This document shows, in pieces, positions 35,697-44,521 of a stretch of DNA of 64,000 bases. Within the stretch, counting starts at the first letter, position 1; each line of letters starts with the position of its first letter. Under the pieces are notes generated by a model. It worked only from the letters and a program-made list of their open reading frames with translations, did not search any database and was not told the DNA's origin. The stretch comes from Luteimonas sp. BLCC-B24 (lineage in GTDB: Bacteria > Pseudomonadota > Gammaproteobacteria > Xanthomonadales > Xanthomonadaceae): NCBI RefSeq assembly GCF_028550595.1, contig NZ_JAQQGN010000005.1:215891-279890 (forward strand), given 5' to 3'. Both the position numbers and the translations under genes were made by a program.

Positions 35697-35987
35697 TCAG
35701 GCCGACACGTAGCCCAGCGTCGGCGTCAGCCGGTAGGCCCGGCACAGTTCGGTCAGGCCGGGCGGCGTGCCGTGCACGTCCAGCGGGCCGTCGGCCGCCA
35801 GTTCCGCCAGCAGGGCCAGCCCCGCGCTGTCGAGCGCCGTCACGTCGTGCAGGTCGAGGCGCGAAGCGCCCGCACGCAGGCGGCGGGCCTCGTTCCACAG
35901 CGCCGGCACCGAGACCGCCGACACCGCGCCGGCGAATGCCAGCGCGTCGCCGTCCCGGCGCACCGAGGCCGCCGCCGGCGTGGTCAC
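35697..35987 (-). CDS. mlaB: MlaB STAS-domain protein
   Basis: Cytoplasmic STAS subunit that binds MlaF and supports assembly of the MlaFEDB transporter. 96 residues; GTG 35987 overlaps the mlaC stop (GTGA). STAS features: RLDLHDVTALDSAGLALLAEL with the Ser in DSAG, the usual conserved site. Poorly conserved elsewhere, as expected for MlaB. Confidence 0.85.
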   Translation of the reverse strand: MTTPAAASVRRDGDALAFAGAVSAVSVPALWNEARRLRAGASRLDLHDVTALDSAGLALLAELAADGPLDVHGTPPGLTELCRAYRLTPTLGYVSA

Positions 35988-36649
35988 TCGGCGGTGGCCT
36001 GGATCTGGCCACTGCGCAGTTCGCGCGCGACCTCGGGAATCGACTTGCGCTGCAGCTGCGGGTCGAACTGGTCGCGGAAGGTGCGCACGAACGACACGCC
36101 CTCCACCATCACGTCGAACACCTTCCAGGTGCCGCCGCTCTGGCGCATCAGGTAATCGACCGGAATCGGCTCGCCGCCGCTGCGCAGCAGCTCGCTCGAC
36201 ACGCGCACGCCGAGTCCGCGCGGCAGCGGGGTTTCGGACTTGATGCGCACGCGCAGCTGGGCATTGAAGTCCAGCAGCGACGAACCGTAACGGCGCATCA
36301 GGTTGTCGGCCAGCGCATCACCGAACAGCTTGACGTCGGCGTCGGACGCGCCGCGCGCGTGCCGGCCCAGGACCTGGCGCGCGGCGTAGTCGCGGTCGAA
36401 CATCTGGTCGAACTCGCCGGTGATGAAGCGCTGCAGCGCGGCGCGATCCCGGGTGAATTCGGCGCGGCGCGACTCGAGGGTCTTGAGCACGCGCTCGCTG
36501 TTGCTGAGCACGAGCTGGCTCGGCGCGCCCGCCTGTGCGGTCGCGGCGGCCGGTGCGGCGGCCTGCTGGGCGAATGCGATGCCGGGCAGTGCGAATGCGG
36601 TCGCGAGCGCCAGCGGCAGCGCGCGGGTGAGCAGAGGCATACGGTTCAT
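35984..36649 (-). CDS. mlaC: MlaC periplasmic phospholipid-binding protein
   Basis: Carries phospholipid between MlaA and MlaD. 221 residues with a cleavable signal peptide (ends near AFAQQA). The MlaC domain spans about 45-205: SNSERVLKTLESRRAEF, FDQMFDRDYAARQVLGRH, FGDALADNLMRRYGSSLL, VDYLMRQSGGTWKVFDVMVEGVSFVRTFRDQF are family-like, each seen in order. ATGA overlap with mlaD. Confidence 0.93.
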   Translation of the reverse strand: MNRMPLLTRALPLALATAFALPGIAFAQQAAAPAAATAQAGAPSQLVLSNSERVLKTLESRRAEFTRDRAALQRFITGEFDQMFDRDYAARQVLGRHARGASDADVKLFGDALADNLMRRYGSSLLDFNAQLRVRIKSETPLPRGLGVRVSSELLRSGGEPIPVDYLMRQSGGTWKVFDVMVEGVSFVRTFRDQFDPQLQRKSIPEVARELRSGQIQATAE

Positions 36650-37200
36650 GGAACGACTCCTTCGTCATGGGGGAACGCGTCGGGGGACGCGGTGTCGGAC
36701 GGGGCGTCCGCCGACGGTGCGGCATCGGCATCATTGCCGCCGCCGCTGAACATGTACCGACCGACCATCTGGATCAGATCGACCGCCGGAGAGGTGAACG
36801 CGATCTCCTCGCCCGGCTGCAGCGACTCCATGTCGCCACCCGGCGACAGGCCGACGTAGCTTTCGCCGAGCAGGCCGCCGGTGAGGATCGCGGCCGAGGT
36901 GTCCACCGGGATCTCGTTGAAGCGGTTCTCCACCGCCAGCGTCACGACGGAATCGAAGCGCACCGGATCGAGATCCACCCGGGTCACCCGGCCGATCGTC
37001 ACGCCGCCGATCTTGACCGGCGCGTTCGGACGCAGCTGGCCGAGATTGGTGAAGCGCGCGGTGAGTTCGTAGGTCCCGCCACGCGAGAAGCCGAACTGGC
37101 CGTTGGTCGATGCCACCGCCAGCACCAGCAGCGACGCGAGCGCCAGCAGCAGGAACGCACCGACGGCGAACTCGAGACGGGGACCACGGGCGCTTGTCAT
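36646..37200 (-). CDS. mlaD: MlaD inner-membrane MCE-domain protein
   Basis: Hexameric MCE ring subunit of the Mla transporter. 184 residues from ATG 37200 (AAGGTG ribosome site); the longer frame reaching 37269 adds 23 unlikely residues. One N-terminal helix (about 8-30), then the MCE domain (about 37-118: YELTARFTNLGQLRPNAPV, KIGGVTIGRVTRVDLDP). A Gly/Asp/Ala-rich acidic tail of about 40 residues follows VDLIQMVGRYMFSG. Confidence 0.93.
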   Translation of the reverse strand: MTSARGPRLEFAVGAFLLLALASLLVLAVASTNGQFGFSRGGTYELTARFTNLGQLRPNAPVKIGGVTIGRVTRVDLDPVRFDSVVTLAVENRFNEIPVDTSAAILTGGLLGESYVGLSPGGDMESLQPGEEIAFTSPAVDLIQMVGRYMFSGGGNDADAAPSADAPSDTASPDAFPHDEGVVP

Positions 37201-37278
37201 GGGTGTCACCTTTGCAGCGGACCGCCCCACCGGGCGGTGAATGGAATGGATGCGGCGGCGACGCCGCACACGGGATGC

Positions 37279-38022
37279 TCAGCGGAACAGGAAGGCCGAC
37301 ATCACGAAATTGAACATCAGCACCAGCAGCGAGGCGTTGACCACCGCGCGCGTCGTCGCCACCGACGTGCCCTCGATCGTCGGCTCGGCGTGGAAGCCCA
37401 CGTACGAGGCCACCAGCGCCGCGGTGCCGCCGAAGACGGCCGACTTCAGGAATGCGATCAGGAAGTCACCGCGGAAATCCACCGCGTCCTGCATCGTCTG
37501 CCAGAACATGCCGTTGTCGACGCCCAGCACCTGCACCGCCTGGAACCAGCTCGCCGACAGCGCCAGGCTGCAGAAGAACGCGGTCAGCAGCGGCACGCAG
37601 ATCACCGCGGCCCAGAAGCGCGGCGCCACCGCCTTGGCCACCGGATCGATCGCCATCAGGCCGAGCGCGGTGATCTGGTCGGTCGCGCGCATCAGGCCGA
37701 GTTCGGCGGCGATCGAACTGCCGGCGCGGCCCACGAACAGCAGCGCGGTCAGCACCGGCGCCAGTTCGCGGTACAGGCCGAGGCCGATCAGCACGCTGAC
37801 CTGGTTGCTGGCGCCGTAGGTTTCCAGCGCGCGGTAGCCCAGCAGGGTCAGCGACAGCCCGACGAAGGCGCCGCCGACGGCGATGATCGGCAGGGACCGG
37901 CCGCCGATCTTGTAGATCTCGCGCAGCAGTTCGGAAAAGAAGTCGGCGGTCGGCTTCGATGCACCGAACACCGACAGCGAAAACAGGCCGGCGCGGCCGA
38001 GCGAGCGGATGGCGGCGCTCAT
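37279..38022 (-). CDS. mlaE: MlaE ABC-transporter permease
   Basis: Membrane subunit of the MlaFEDB phospholipid transporter. 247 residues from ATG 38022, with AGGAGAG upstream; an eight-residue longer frame is rejected. Five to six helices; family blocks GASKPTADFFSELLREIYKIG, FVGLSLTLLGYRALETYG, LTALLFVGRAGSSIAAELG, MRATDQITALGLMAIDPV are visible in order, each split by short loops. 78 bases separate it from mlaD. Confidence 0.94.
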   Translation of the reverse strand: MSAAIRSLGRAGLFSLSVFGASKPTADFFSELLREIYKIGGRSLPIIAVGGAFVGLSLTLLGYRALETYGASNQVSVLIGLGLYRELAPVLTALLFVGRAGSSIAAELGLMRATDQITALGLMAIDPVAKAVAPRFWAAVICVPLLTAFFCSLALSASWFQAVQVLGVDNGMFWQTMQDAVDFRGDFLIAFLKSAVFGGTAALVASYVGFHAEPTIEGTSVATTRAVVNASLLVLMFNFVMSAFLFR

Positions 38023-38080
38023 CGTGGATCTCTCCTGCCCGCGCATGCCTGCGCGCGGGACGTCGTGCCGGAACGGCGCA

Positions 38081-38878
38081 TCACGCCGCCTCCGTGCGCG
38101 CGACGAGGTCGCTGCGGTCGAACGCGATCGGTCCGTCGGGCGCGCCGCGCAGGAACTGCTGCACCAGCGGATCGGTCGAGGCCTCGAGTGCGCCCGGGGT
38201 GCCGGCGAAGACGATGCGGCCGTTGGCGATCACGACCGCGTGGTCGGCGATCGGCAGCGTTTCATGGACGTGATGGGTGACGATGATGCTGGTGAGACCG
38301 AGGCTGGCATTGAGCCGTGCGATCAGACTCATGATCACGCCCGAGGCGATCGGGTCCAGCCCGGTCAGCGGCTCGTCGTAGATCATCAGCGGCGGATCCA
38401 GTGCCAGCGCACGCGCCAGCGCCACGCGCCGCGCCATGCCGCCCGAGAGCTCGCGCGGATACAGGTCGGCGGCTGCGCGCAGGCCCACCGCCTGCAGCTT
38501 CATCGCCACCAGCCGCGCGATCACCGGCTTCGGAAACCTCGTGTGCAGACGCAGCGGCAGGGCGATGTTCTCGCCGGCGGTGAGGTCGGTCAGCAGGCCG
38601 TTGCCCTGCAGCAGCACGCCGATGCTCTTGCGCAATTCGAGCAGGTCGCGGGTGCGCGTGGGCACGCGCTGCCCGAACACCTCGACCGTGCCGGCCGCCG
38701 GAACGAGTTCACCGGTCAGTGCCGACAGCAGCGTCGATTTGCCGCTGCCGGACGGTCCCAGCACCGCGGTCACGCTGCCACGCGGCACCGACAGGTCGAT
38801 CCCCGACAGCACGCTGCGCCCGCCCCGGTCGAGGCGGACGTCACGCAGCAGCACGGCAGGGGCGGTGGCGTCGGGCAT
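38081..38878 (-). CDS. mlaF: MlaF ABC-transporter ATPase
   Basis: ATPase of the MlaFEDB complex. 265 residues from ATG 38878. Walker A GPSGSGKST (41-49), Q loop LLQGNGLLTDLT, signature LSGGM (144-148), Walker B LMIYDEP (164-170), H loop VTHHVHE. A longer start at ATG 38947 adds 23 residues without ribosome site. First gene of the operon. Its upstream region contains the inverted repeat CCAGT-N6-ACTGG (38971-38986 region), a possible operator, but no good promoter pair was found. Confidence 0.94.
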   Translation of the reverse strand: MPDATAPAVLLRDVRLDRGGRSVLSGIDLSVPRGSVTAVLGPSGSGKSTLLSALTGELVPAAGTVEVFGQRVPTRTRDLLELRKSIGVLLQGNGLLTDLTAGENIALPLRLHTRFPKPVIARLVAMKLQAVGLRAAADLYPRELSGGMARRVALARALALDPPLMIYDEPLTGLDPIASGVIMSLIARLNASLGLTSIIVTHHVHETLPIADHAVVIANGRIVFAGTPGALEASTDPLVQQFLRGAPDGPIAFDRSDLVARTEAA

Positions 38879-39082
38879 TCGGGAATCGATACGGAAACGG
38901 CGGGACGTCGGTGGCGCGGCAGTGCCGGCGCGAAACCCGCAGAGCATGGCGAAAACAAACTGAATCTTAACCCAGTCAGTGAACTGGTGAGTACAGAAAT
39001 TGTCCCGGTCGCGGGTTTGAGCGTCCCGGCGACGGGCCCCACGGTCGCGGCGACGTGCCCGGGCGCACGTGGTCAGGTCGGT

Positions 39083-39823
39083 TCAACGCGTGGCGGCAGC
39101 CCCGGAACGCGCGGCCAGCGCAGCCGCTGCCGCGTGTTCGCGACGCTCGCTGTAGCGGTCGGTCAGCAGCGCGCTGCGGCCGCGCACCAGCCAGGTGAAC
39201 CTCACCAGCTCTTCCATCACGTCGACCACGCGGTCGTAGTACGCCGAGGGCTTCATCCGCCCTGCCTCGTCGAATTCCTGCCAGGCCTTGGGCACCGAGG
39301 ACTGGTTGGGGATGGTCACCATGCGCATCCAGCGGCCGAGCAGGCGCAGGGCGTTGACCACGTTGAACGACTGCGAGCCGCCGCAGACCTGCAGCACCGC
39401 CAGCGTGCGGCCCTGGGTGGGGCGCACGCCGGCGCTTTCCAGCGGCAGCCAGTCGATCTGGTTCTTGAAGACCGCGGTCGGCGCGCCGTGGCGCTCCGGG
39501 CTCACCCAGACCTGGCCTTCCGACCACAGCGACAGCGCACGCAGTGCCTGCACCTTCGGGTGCGTGGCCGGCACCGAATCGAGCATCGGCAGGTCGTGCG
39601 GGTCGAACAGCCGCGTCTCGGCGCCGAAACGTTCGAGCAGGCGCTGCGCCTCCAGCGCCAGCTTGCGGCTGTAGGACTCCGGACGCAGCGAGCCGTAGAG
39701 GATCAGGATGCGCGGCGGATGGCCGCCGGCCGGCACGCCGAGTGCGGCCGGGTCGACGGGCTTGAACGCGGCAGGGTCGAGGTTGGGCAGATCGGGCGCC
39801 ATGGGCGGTCTTGTGAGCGTCAT
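39083..39823 (-). CDS. arsH: ArsH organoarsenical oxidase / NADPH-FMN reductase
   Basis: Flavoprotein that oxidises trivalent organoarsenicals. 246 residues from ATG 39823; ATG 39802 (239 residues) is possible. Flavodoxin-like core with [16 protein letters not shown] (FMN phosphate loop), the ArsH-specific [22 protein letters not shown] stretch in parts ([15 protein letters not shown]), and [12 protein letters not shown]. Divergent from arsR; start codons are only 23 bases apart, so one operator controls both. No Shine-Dalgarno is visible, which suggests a very short leader. Confidence 0.93.
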   Translation of the reverse strand: MTLTRPPMAPDLPNLDPAAFKPVDPAALGVPAGGHPPRILILYGSLRPESYSRKLALEAQRLLERFGAETRLFDPHDLPMLDSVPATHPKVQALRALSLWSEGQVWVSPERHGAPTAVFKNQIDWLPLESAGVRPTQGRTLAVLQVCGGSQSFNVVNALRLLGRWMRMVTIPNQSSVPKAWQEFDEAGRMKPSAYYDRVVDVMEELVRFTWLVRGRSALLTDRYSERREHAAAAALAARSGAAATR

Positions 39824-39846
39824 GAATATTCGATTATTCTAGAAAT
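39811..39846. promoter_or_regulatory. arsR/arsH divergent promoter and ArsR operator
   Basis: AT-rich imperfect palindrome ATATTC-N10-GAAATAT between the two start codons. Plus-strand elements for arsR: TTGTGA (39811-39816), 18 bp, TATTCT (39835-39840); the expected start is the A of the arsR ATG at 39847. Minus-strand -10 for arsH: TAGAAT (39841-39836), placing its start about 5 nt before the arsH ATG. Confidence 0.6.
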
Positions 39847-40170
39847 ATGGAACATAAAGCCGCAACCCACGCACTCGCCGCCCTCGGCCAGGACACGCGC
39901 CTGTCGGTCTTCCGGCTGCTGGTGCGCGCCGGTCGCGCCGGCAGGCTGGCCGGCGACATCGCCGAGGCCCTGGCCCTGCCCGGCGCCACCCTGTCCTTCC
40001 ATCTCAAGGCGCTGACCGCCGCGGGGCTGGTGAGCGGCGAGGCGAGCGGGCGGACCATCCGCTACCGCGCCGACCTGGAGGCGATGAACGCGCTGGTCGG
40101 CTACCTCACCGAGAACTGCTGCGCCGACGACGCGGGCGCCTGTGTGCCGTCCGCGGCGTGTGCGCCCTGA
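39847..40170 (+). CDS. arsR: ArsR-family As(III)-responsive repressor
   Basis: 107-residue winged-helix repressor (about 5-85: [19 protein letters not shown], recognition helix [19 protein letters not shown]). The ELCVCDL metal site of the E. coli type is absent (GDIAEAL instead). Cysteines cluster at the C-terminus: Cys91, Cys92, Cys99, Cys105, resembling the CC-x5-C site of the Acidithiobacillus ferrooxidans ArsR type, here CC-x6-C. Predicted leaderless mRNA. First gene of arsR-arsC-acr3. Confidence 0.93.
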   Translation: MEHKAATHALAALGQDTRLSVFRLLVRAGRAGRLAGDIAEALALPGATLSFHLKALTAAGLVSGEASGRTIRYRADLEAMNALVGYLTENCCADDAGACVPSAACAP

Positions 40171-40217
40171 GACACCCCGATCCCTTCCGTTCCTCACGCC
40201 TTCCGAGAGCCCGACCC

Positions 40218-40709
40218 ATGACCCGACGCGTCCTGTTCCTGTGCACCGGCAATTCCGCCCGCAGCGTGCTGGCCGAAGCCACGCTCCGCGCCTGGGGCGT
40301 GGGCCGTTACGAGGCCTACAGCGCCGGCAGCCAGCCGGCCGGCCAGGTGAATCCGTTCGCGATCGCGCAGCTCGAGCGCGAGGGCTTTCCCACCGACAAC
40401 CTGCGCAGCAAGTCCTGGGACGAATTCTCGGCCGAGACCGCCGCGCCGATGGATCTGATCGTCACCGTCTGCGACAGCGCGGCGGGCGAGAGCTGCCCGA
40501 TCGTCCACGGCGATTTCGTGCGCGTGCACTGGGGCCTGTTCGACCCCGCTGCGGTGACCGGCAGCGACGCCGACAAGCGCGCCGCGTTTGCCGAGGCGCA
40601 CGCGATCATCCAGAAGCGATTGCGCGCGTTTCTCGACATCCGCGACGACGTCTGGGCCGACAAGGCCGCGGTCAAGGCGCTGCTCGAACCGATCGCCGAC
40701 GTCGGATGA
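40218..40709 (+). CDS. arsC: Arsenate reductase, low-molecular-weight phosphatase type
   Basis: Reduces arsenate to arsenite for export. 163 residues from ATG 40218. The LMW-PTP P-loop CTGNSARS has nucleophile Cys9; further cysteines Cys85 and Cys93 ([13 protein letters not shown]) match the thiol relay of this ArsC class, which uses thioredoxin- or glutaredoxin-type reductants. WGLFDPAA contributes the acid Asp. ATGA overlap with acr3. Confidence 0.94.
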   Translation: MTRRVLFLCTGNSARSVLAEATLRAWGVGRYEAYSAGSQPAGQVNPFAIAQLEREGFPTDNLRSKSWDEFSAETAAPMDLIVTVCDSAAGESCPIVHGDFVRVHWGLFDPAAVTGSDADKRAAFAEAHAIIQKRLRAFLDIRDDVWADKAAVKALLEPIADVG

Positions 40710-41773
40710 GCACGCCCGCGTCTGCGCCCGCCCCGGGGCGCCTGTCGTTCCTCGACCGCTGGCTCACGCTGTGGATCTTCGCGGCGATGGCGCTGGGCAT
40801 CGCGCTGGGCACGCTGTTCGACGGCCTGCCGGCGGCGCTCGATACGCTCAGCTGGGCCGGCACCAACATCCCGATCGCCATCGGCCTGATCCTGATGATG
40901 TACCCGCCGCTGGCCAAGGTGCGCTATGCGGAACTGCCCAACGTGTTCCGCGACAAGCGCGTGCTGGCGCTGTCGCTGGTGCAGAACTGGCTGATCGGGC
41001 CGTTCCTGATGTTCGGGCTGGCGGTGCTGTTCCTGCGCGACTATCCCGAATACATGACCGGCCTGATTCTGATCGGCCTCGCCCGCTGCATCGCGATGGT
41101 GCTGGTGTGGAACCAGCTCGCGCGCGGCGACAACCAGTACGTCGCCGGCCTGGTCGCATTCAACTCGGTGTTCCAGATCCTGTTCTTCAGCGCCTACGCC
41201 TGGTTCTTCCTGAGCTGGCTGCCGCCGGTGTTCGGGCTGGAAGGCAGCGTCATCGACGTCGGCATCTGGACCATCGCGCAGGCGGTGCTGATCTACCTTG
41301 GCATTCCGTTCCTCGCCGGGTATCTCACCCGCCGCTGGTTGGTCAAATCCAAGGGCGAAGCCTGGTACGAAACGCGCTTCCTCCCGAAGATCAGCCCGAT
41401 CACCCTGGCCGCGCTGCTGTTCACCATCGTCGCGATGTTCAGTCTCAAGGGCGCCGACGTGGTGCGGATTCCGATGGACGTGGTGCGCATCGCGATACCG
41501 CTGACGCTGTACTTCCTGATCCAGTTCGTCCTCAGCTTCTGGATGGGCAAGCTGATCGCGAAAGACTATCCGCGCACGACGGCGATCGCGTTCACCGCGG
41601 CCGGCAACAACTTCGAGCTGGCGATCGCGGTCGCCATCGCGGCCTTCGGCCTGGCCTCGCCGGTCGCGTTCGCGGCCGTCATCGGGCCGCTGGTCGAGGT
41701 GCCGGTGCTGATCCTGCTGGTGCACGTGGCGCTGTGGATGCAGCGCCGCTGGTTCGGCCGCGTTACCGCCTGA
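40706..41773 (+). CDS. acr3: Acr3-type arsenite efflux permease
   Basis: Exports As(III) across the inner membrane (BART superfamily, ten helices). 355 residues. The conserved helix-4 cysteine is Cys128 in [12 protein letters not shown], and the helix-9 Glu lies in [13 protein letters not shown]; both are required in characterised Acr3 proteins. The ATGA overlap with arsC and lack of other genes make a compact operon. The gene is often labelled arsB, but the family is Acr3, not ArsB. Confidence 0.95.
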   Translation: MSTPASAPAPGRLSFLDRWLTLWIFAAMALGIALGTLFDGLPAALDTLSWAGTNIPIAIGLILMMYPPLAKVRYAELPNVFRDKRVLALSLVQNWLIGPFLMFGLAVLFLRDYPEYMTGLILIGLARCIAMVLVWNQLARGDNQYVAGLVAFNSVFQILFFSAYAWFFLSWLPPVFGLEGSVIDVGIWTIAQAVLIYLGIPFLAGYLTRRWLVKSKGEAWYETRFLPKISPITLAALLFTIVAMFSLKGADVVRIPMDVVRIAIPLTLYFLIQFVLSFWMGKLIAKDYPRTTAIAFTAAGNNFELAIAVAIAAFGLASPVAFAAVIGPLVEVPVLILLVHVALWMQRRWFGRVTA

Positions 41774-41783
41774 TCGCGGGACA

Positions 41784-42374
41784 TCACGCGCGGCCCTCGG
41801 GCGTCGACGGCGGATTCGCAGCCTCGCCGACCCGCGCCGCCAGACGCAGCAGCAGATCGATCTGGGTCTGCTGCTGCTCGAGCAGCCGCATGATCTGCTC
41901 GCTGCGCATCGCGTCCATCTTCTCGTGCAGGGCCATGATCTCGAGCTCGGCCTTGAGGTTCACCGCGTAGTCGTAGCCCGCCATCTGCCGGTCCTTCGCT
42001 GCCTGCCGGTTCTGGCTCATCATGATCACCGGCGCCTGCAGCGCGGCGACCATCGACAGCATCAGGTTGAGGAAGATGTAGGGGTAGGGGTCGAACGCGT
42101 GCGCGCCGAGTGCGCCCGTATTGAGCGCCACCCAGCCGATCAGCACGGCCACGAACGCCAGGATGAAGGTCCACGAGCCGCCGAATGCGGCCACCCGGTC
42201 GGCGAGCGCTTCTGCGAATGTCGCCTGGTCCAGCAGCTTGCCCGGATCGGTGGACGTGACCCGGCGATCGATCGCCCGCTGCACGATCTCGCGCGTGGCC
42301 GGCTCGAGCTCCGCATTCGGACCGAACCAGCTCCGGGCCCGGGCGAGATAATCGAGATGTGACGGGGTCTGCAT
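41784..42374 (-). CDS. DUF1003 membrane protein
   Basis: 196 residues, CAGGAG before ATG 42374. Two transmembrane helices (about 68-88 and 99-120) in the DUF1003 core: FGGSWTFILAFVAVLIGWVALN, then FDPYPYIFLNLMLSMVAALQAPVIMMSQNRQ in part. A C-terminal coiled coil (about 140-180, LLEQQQTQIDLLLRL) probably mediates oligomerisation. Function unknown. Convergent with acr3 (10 bases between stops) and downstream of eptA on the same strand. Confidence 0.92.
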   Translation of the reverse strand: MQTPSHLDYLARARSWFGPNAELEPATREIVQRAIDRRVTSTDPGKLLDQATFAEALADRVAAFGGSWTFILAFVAVLIGWVALNTGALGAHAFDPYPYIFLNLMLSMVAALQAPVIMMSQNRQAAKDRQMAGYDYAVNLKAELEIMALHEKMDAMRSEQIMRLLEQQQTQIDLLLRLAARVGEAANPPSTPEGRA

Positions 42375-42529
42375 GGACGCGCTCCTGTCCCGGGATGACG
42401 GACACGGCGCTGCGGCGACGCAGCGCCCGACGCCGGCACCGCCGGCGACCGCCCCATTCTGGACGTCCGGGCCGGCGAGGCGAACGTCGCGCAGGACGCG
42501 CCTCGCAGGGGCACGCGCGGTCGCGACGC

Positions 42530-44317
42530 TCAGCCTGCACGGCACCGTCCGGCGATGTCGCGCGTGCGGTCGTAGGCGCGCGTGGCGATGTCGAAGAAGC
42601 CCAGCACCGTCGGAAACAGGTCGTCGTGCGCGTGCGGTGCACGTGCGCCGCTGCGGACGCAGGCCAGGTCGAGACCCATCGACCGCGCCGAGTCGGCCGC
42701 GCTCCACCACACCATCGGCACCTGCAGCTGCTGCGCCGGCGCCAGCGCGTACGGTGCGCCGTGCAGGAACAGCCCGTACTCGCCCAGCGATTCGCCGTGG
42801 TCGGACACGTACAGCAGCGCACTGTCGTGGGCGCGGTGGGCGGCCAGCAGGTCGATCAGCTGGCCGAGCACGGCGTCGGTGTAGAGGATGGCGTTGTCGT
42901 AGGCGTTGATGATCGCCGGCTGGGCGCAGCGCGCCAGTTCGGCGCTGGCACAGGCGGGCCGGTAGCGCGCGTACGGCGCGGGATACCGCTCGAAGTAGGC
43001 CGGCCCGTGGTTGCCGAGCATGTGCAGCACCAGCAGCGTGTCGCCCTGCGCGGTGTCCAGCCGCTGGCCCAGCGCGGTCGCCAGCACCGCGTCGAGACAG
43101 CGGCCGGCGCCGCAGGCGACCGGATCGATCGCGGCGCTCATCGTCTCCATGCCGGTCCCCGCGCAGACGCCCTTGCAGCCGGACTGGTTGTCGAGCCAGT
43201 CGACGCCGACGCCGGTGCGGGCGACGACGTCGAGCAGGCTCTGCTGCGCGCGGATCGCGTCGCGATCGTAATGCGCGCGGCCGAGCGCGGAGAACATGCA
43301 CGGCAGCGAGACCTCGGTGCTGCTGCCGCAGGCCCTGACATCCGGGAAGTTCACCACGCCGCGCGCGCGCAGCTCGGGTGTGGTGTCGCGCGCGTAGCCG
43401 TTGAGTCCCCAGTGATCGGCGCGCACCGTTTCGCCGACCACCAGCACCAGCAGGCGCGGCCGGCGCATCACCGGTGTCGTCGTCCGGCGTGCATCGGTGG
43501 CCACCGGCTGGCGTTCGCCGGGAGGCACCTCGTCGCGCTCGCCCACGGCGCGCACGGCCGATACCAGCACGTTGCCGGGCGTGATCCGGTAGCGGAGCGC
43601 ATGGTCGGCGCGTACCAGCGAGAAGATGCCCTGCGATGCGCTGCCGAGCGCGCCCGCGGCCAGCAGCGCCATCGCCAGCAGGAACACCCCGCGGCGCACC
43701 GCGGCGCGTCCGAAGGTGTCGCGCCGCAGCGGCACCAGCGTCACCAGCATCGCCGGCGTGACACCCTGCAGCAGCACGTGCAGCAGCAGGCCCGCCGAGA
43801 GCAATTCCCGGCTTTCGGCCGGGTCGGTGCGCAGCACGTTGTGGATCATCTCCACGTCGAACAGCACCGCGTAGCGCGTGGCGAAGAACGACGCGCACGC
43901 GGTCAGCACCAGCAGCGCGCACAGGACCGGCTTCAGCGCGCGGCCGAATGCGAGCAGGCCGAACAGCAGTGCGTGCAGCGCGACCAGCGCCACGCCGAAT
44001 GCGAACTGCACGCCCATCGCGGCGCCGGCCACGTCCAAGGCGTGCCAGAACGCGGCATTGGCGCTGACGATGCACCAGGCCGACACCGCGACGAGCAGCC
44101 CCTCGGGCGGCCACGGCCGTCGCAGCGCCGCACGCACACGCAGCCACACCTCGCGCATGCCGTCGAACACCGCGGCGGCGTCGTGGCCGGTCGCAATGAC
44201 GCGGGCGCCACGCCCGGCCAGTATCCGCGCGCCCACCTGCGGCGCCGCGGCGCCGCGTTCGTGCGCGGGTGTGCGCGGCACGTGCCGCACGCCCGGTGTC
44301 CGCCCCTGTCCTTGCAT
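42530..44317 (-). CDS. eptA: EptA-family phosphoethanolamine transferase
   Basis: Moves phosphoethanolamine from phosphatidylethanolamine to lipid A (or a related acceptor), giving polymyxin tolerance in other bacteria and releasing diacylglycerol. 595 residues from ATG 44317 (GGTGGA upstream). An ATG at 44158 gives 542 residues and places the Thr nucleophile near 281, as in EptA/MCR; so the first 53 residues may not be real. Five helices, then the sulfatase-fold domain: VGETVRADH (Glu, metal), Thr in SSTEVSLPCMFS, GNHGPAY and SDHGESLG. Periplasmic domain has several Cys, as in the family. Divergent from the LtaS-like gene. Confidence 0.92.
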   Translation of the reverse strand: MQGQGRTPGVRHVPRTPAHERGAAAPQVGARILAGRGARVIATGHDAAAVFDGMREVWLRVRAALRRPWPPEGLLVAVSAWCIVSANAAFWHALDVAGAAMGVQFAFGVALVALHALLFGLLAFGRALKPVLCALLVLTACASFFATRYAVLFDVEMIHNVLRTDPAESRELLSAGLLLHVLLQGVTPAMLVTLVPLRRDTFGRAAVRRGVFLLAMALLAAGALGSASQGIFSLVRADHALRYRITPGNVLVSAVRAVGERDEVPPGERQPVATDARRTTTPVMRRPRLLVLVVGETVRADHWGLNGYARDTTPELRARGVVNFPDVRACGSSTEVSLPCMFSALGRAHYDRDAIRAQQSLLDVVARTGVGVDWLDNQSGCKGVCAGTGMETMSAAIDPVACGAGRCLDAVLATALGQRLDTAQGDTLLVLHMLGNHGPAYFERYPAPYARYRPACASAELARCAQPAIINAYDNAILYTDAVLGQLIDLLAAHRAHDSALLYVSDHGESLGEYGLFLHGAPYALAPAQQLQVPMVWWSAADSARSMGLDLACVRSGARAPHAHDDLFPTVLGFFDIATRAYDRTRDIAGRCRAG

Positions 44318-44521
44318 CGTCGATCCACCCGGGTCGTGCCGGCCGTTCCGGCGTGCGCACGCTCGCGGTGCCGACGTCGGAATGCCGTGGGAATGACGTT
44401 GCGGATGTCTTAACGCCGCGAGGCCCCGGTCCCCGGTTCCGACAGTTCTCCGACATCGCCGCGCCCAGCCTGCGCACGGCACCGGCCGGGCGCGCCGGCG
44501 CGTCCATCAGGAGAGTTCACG

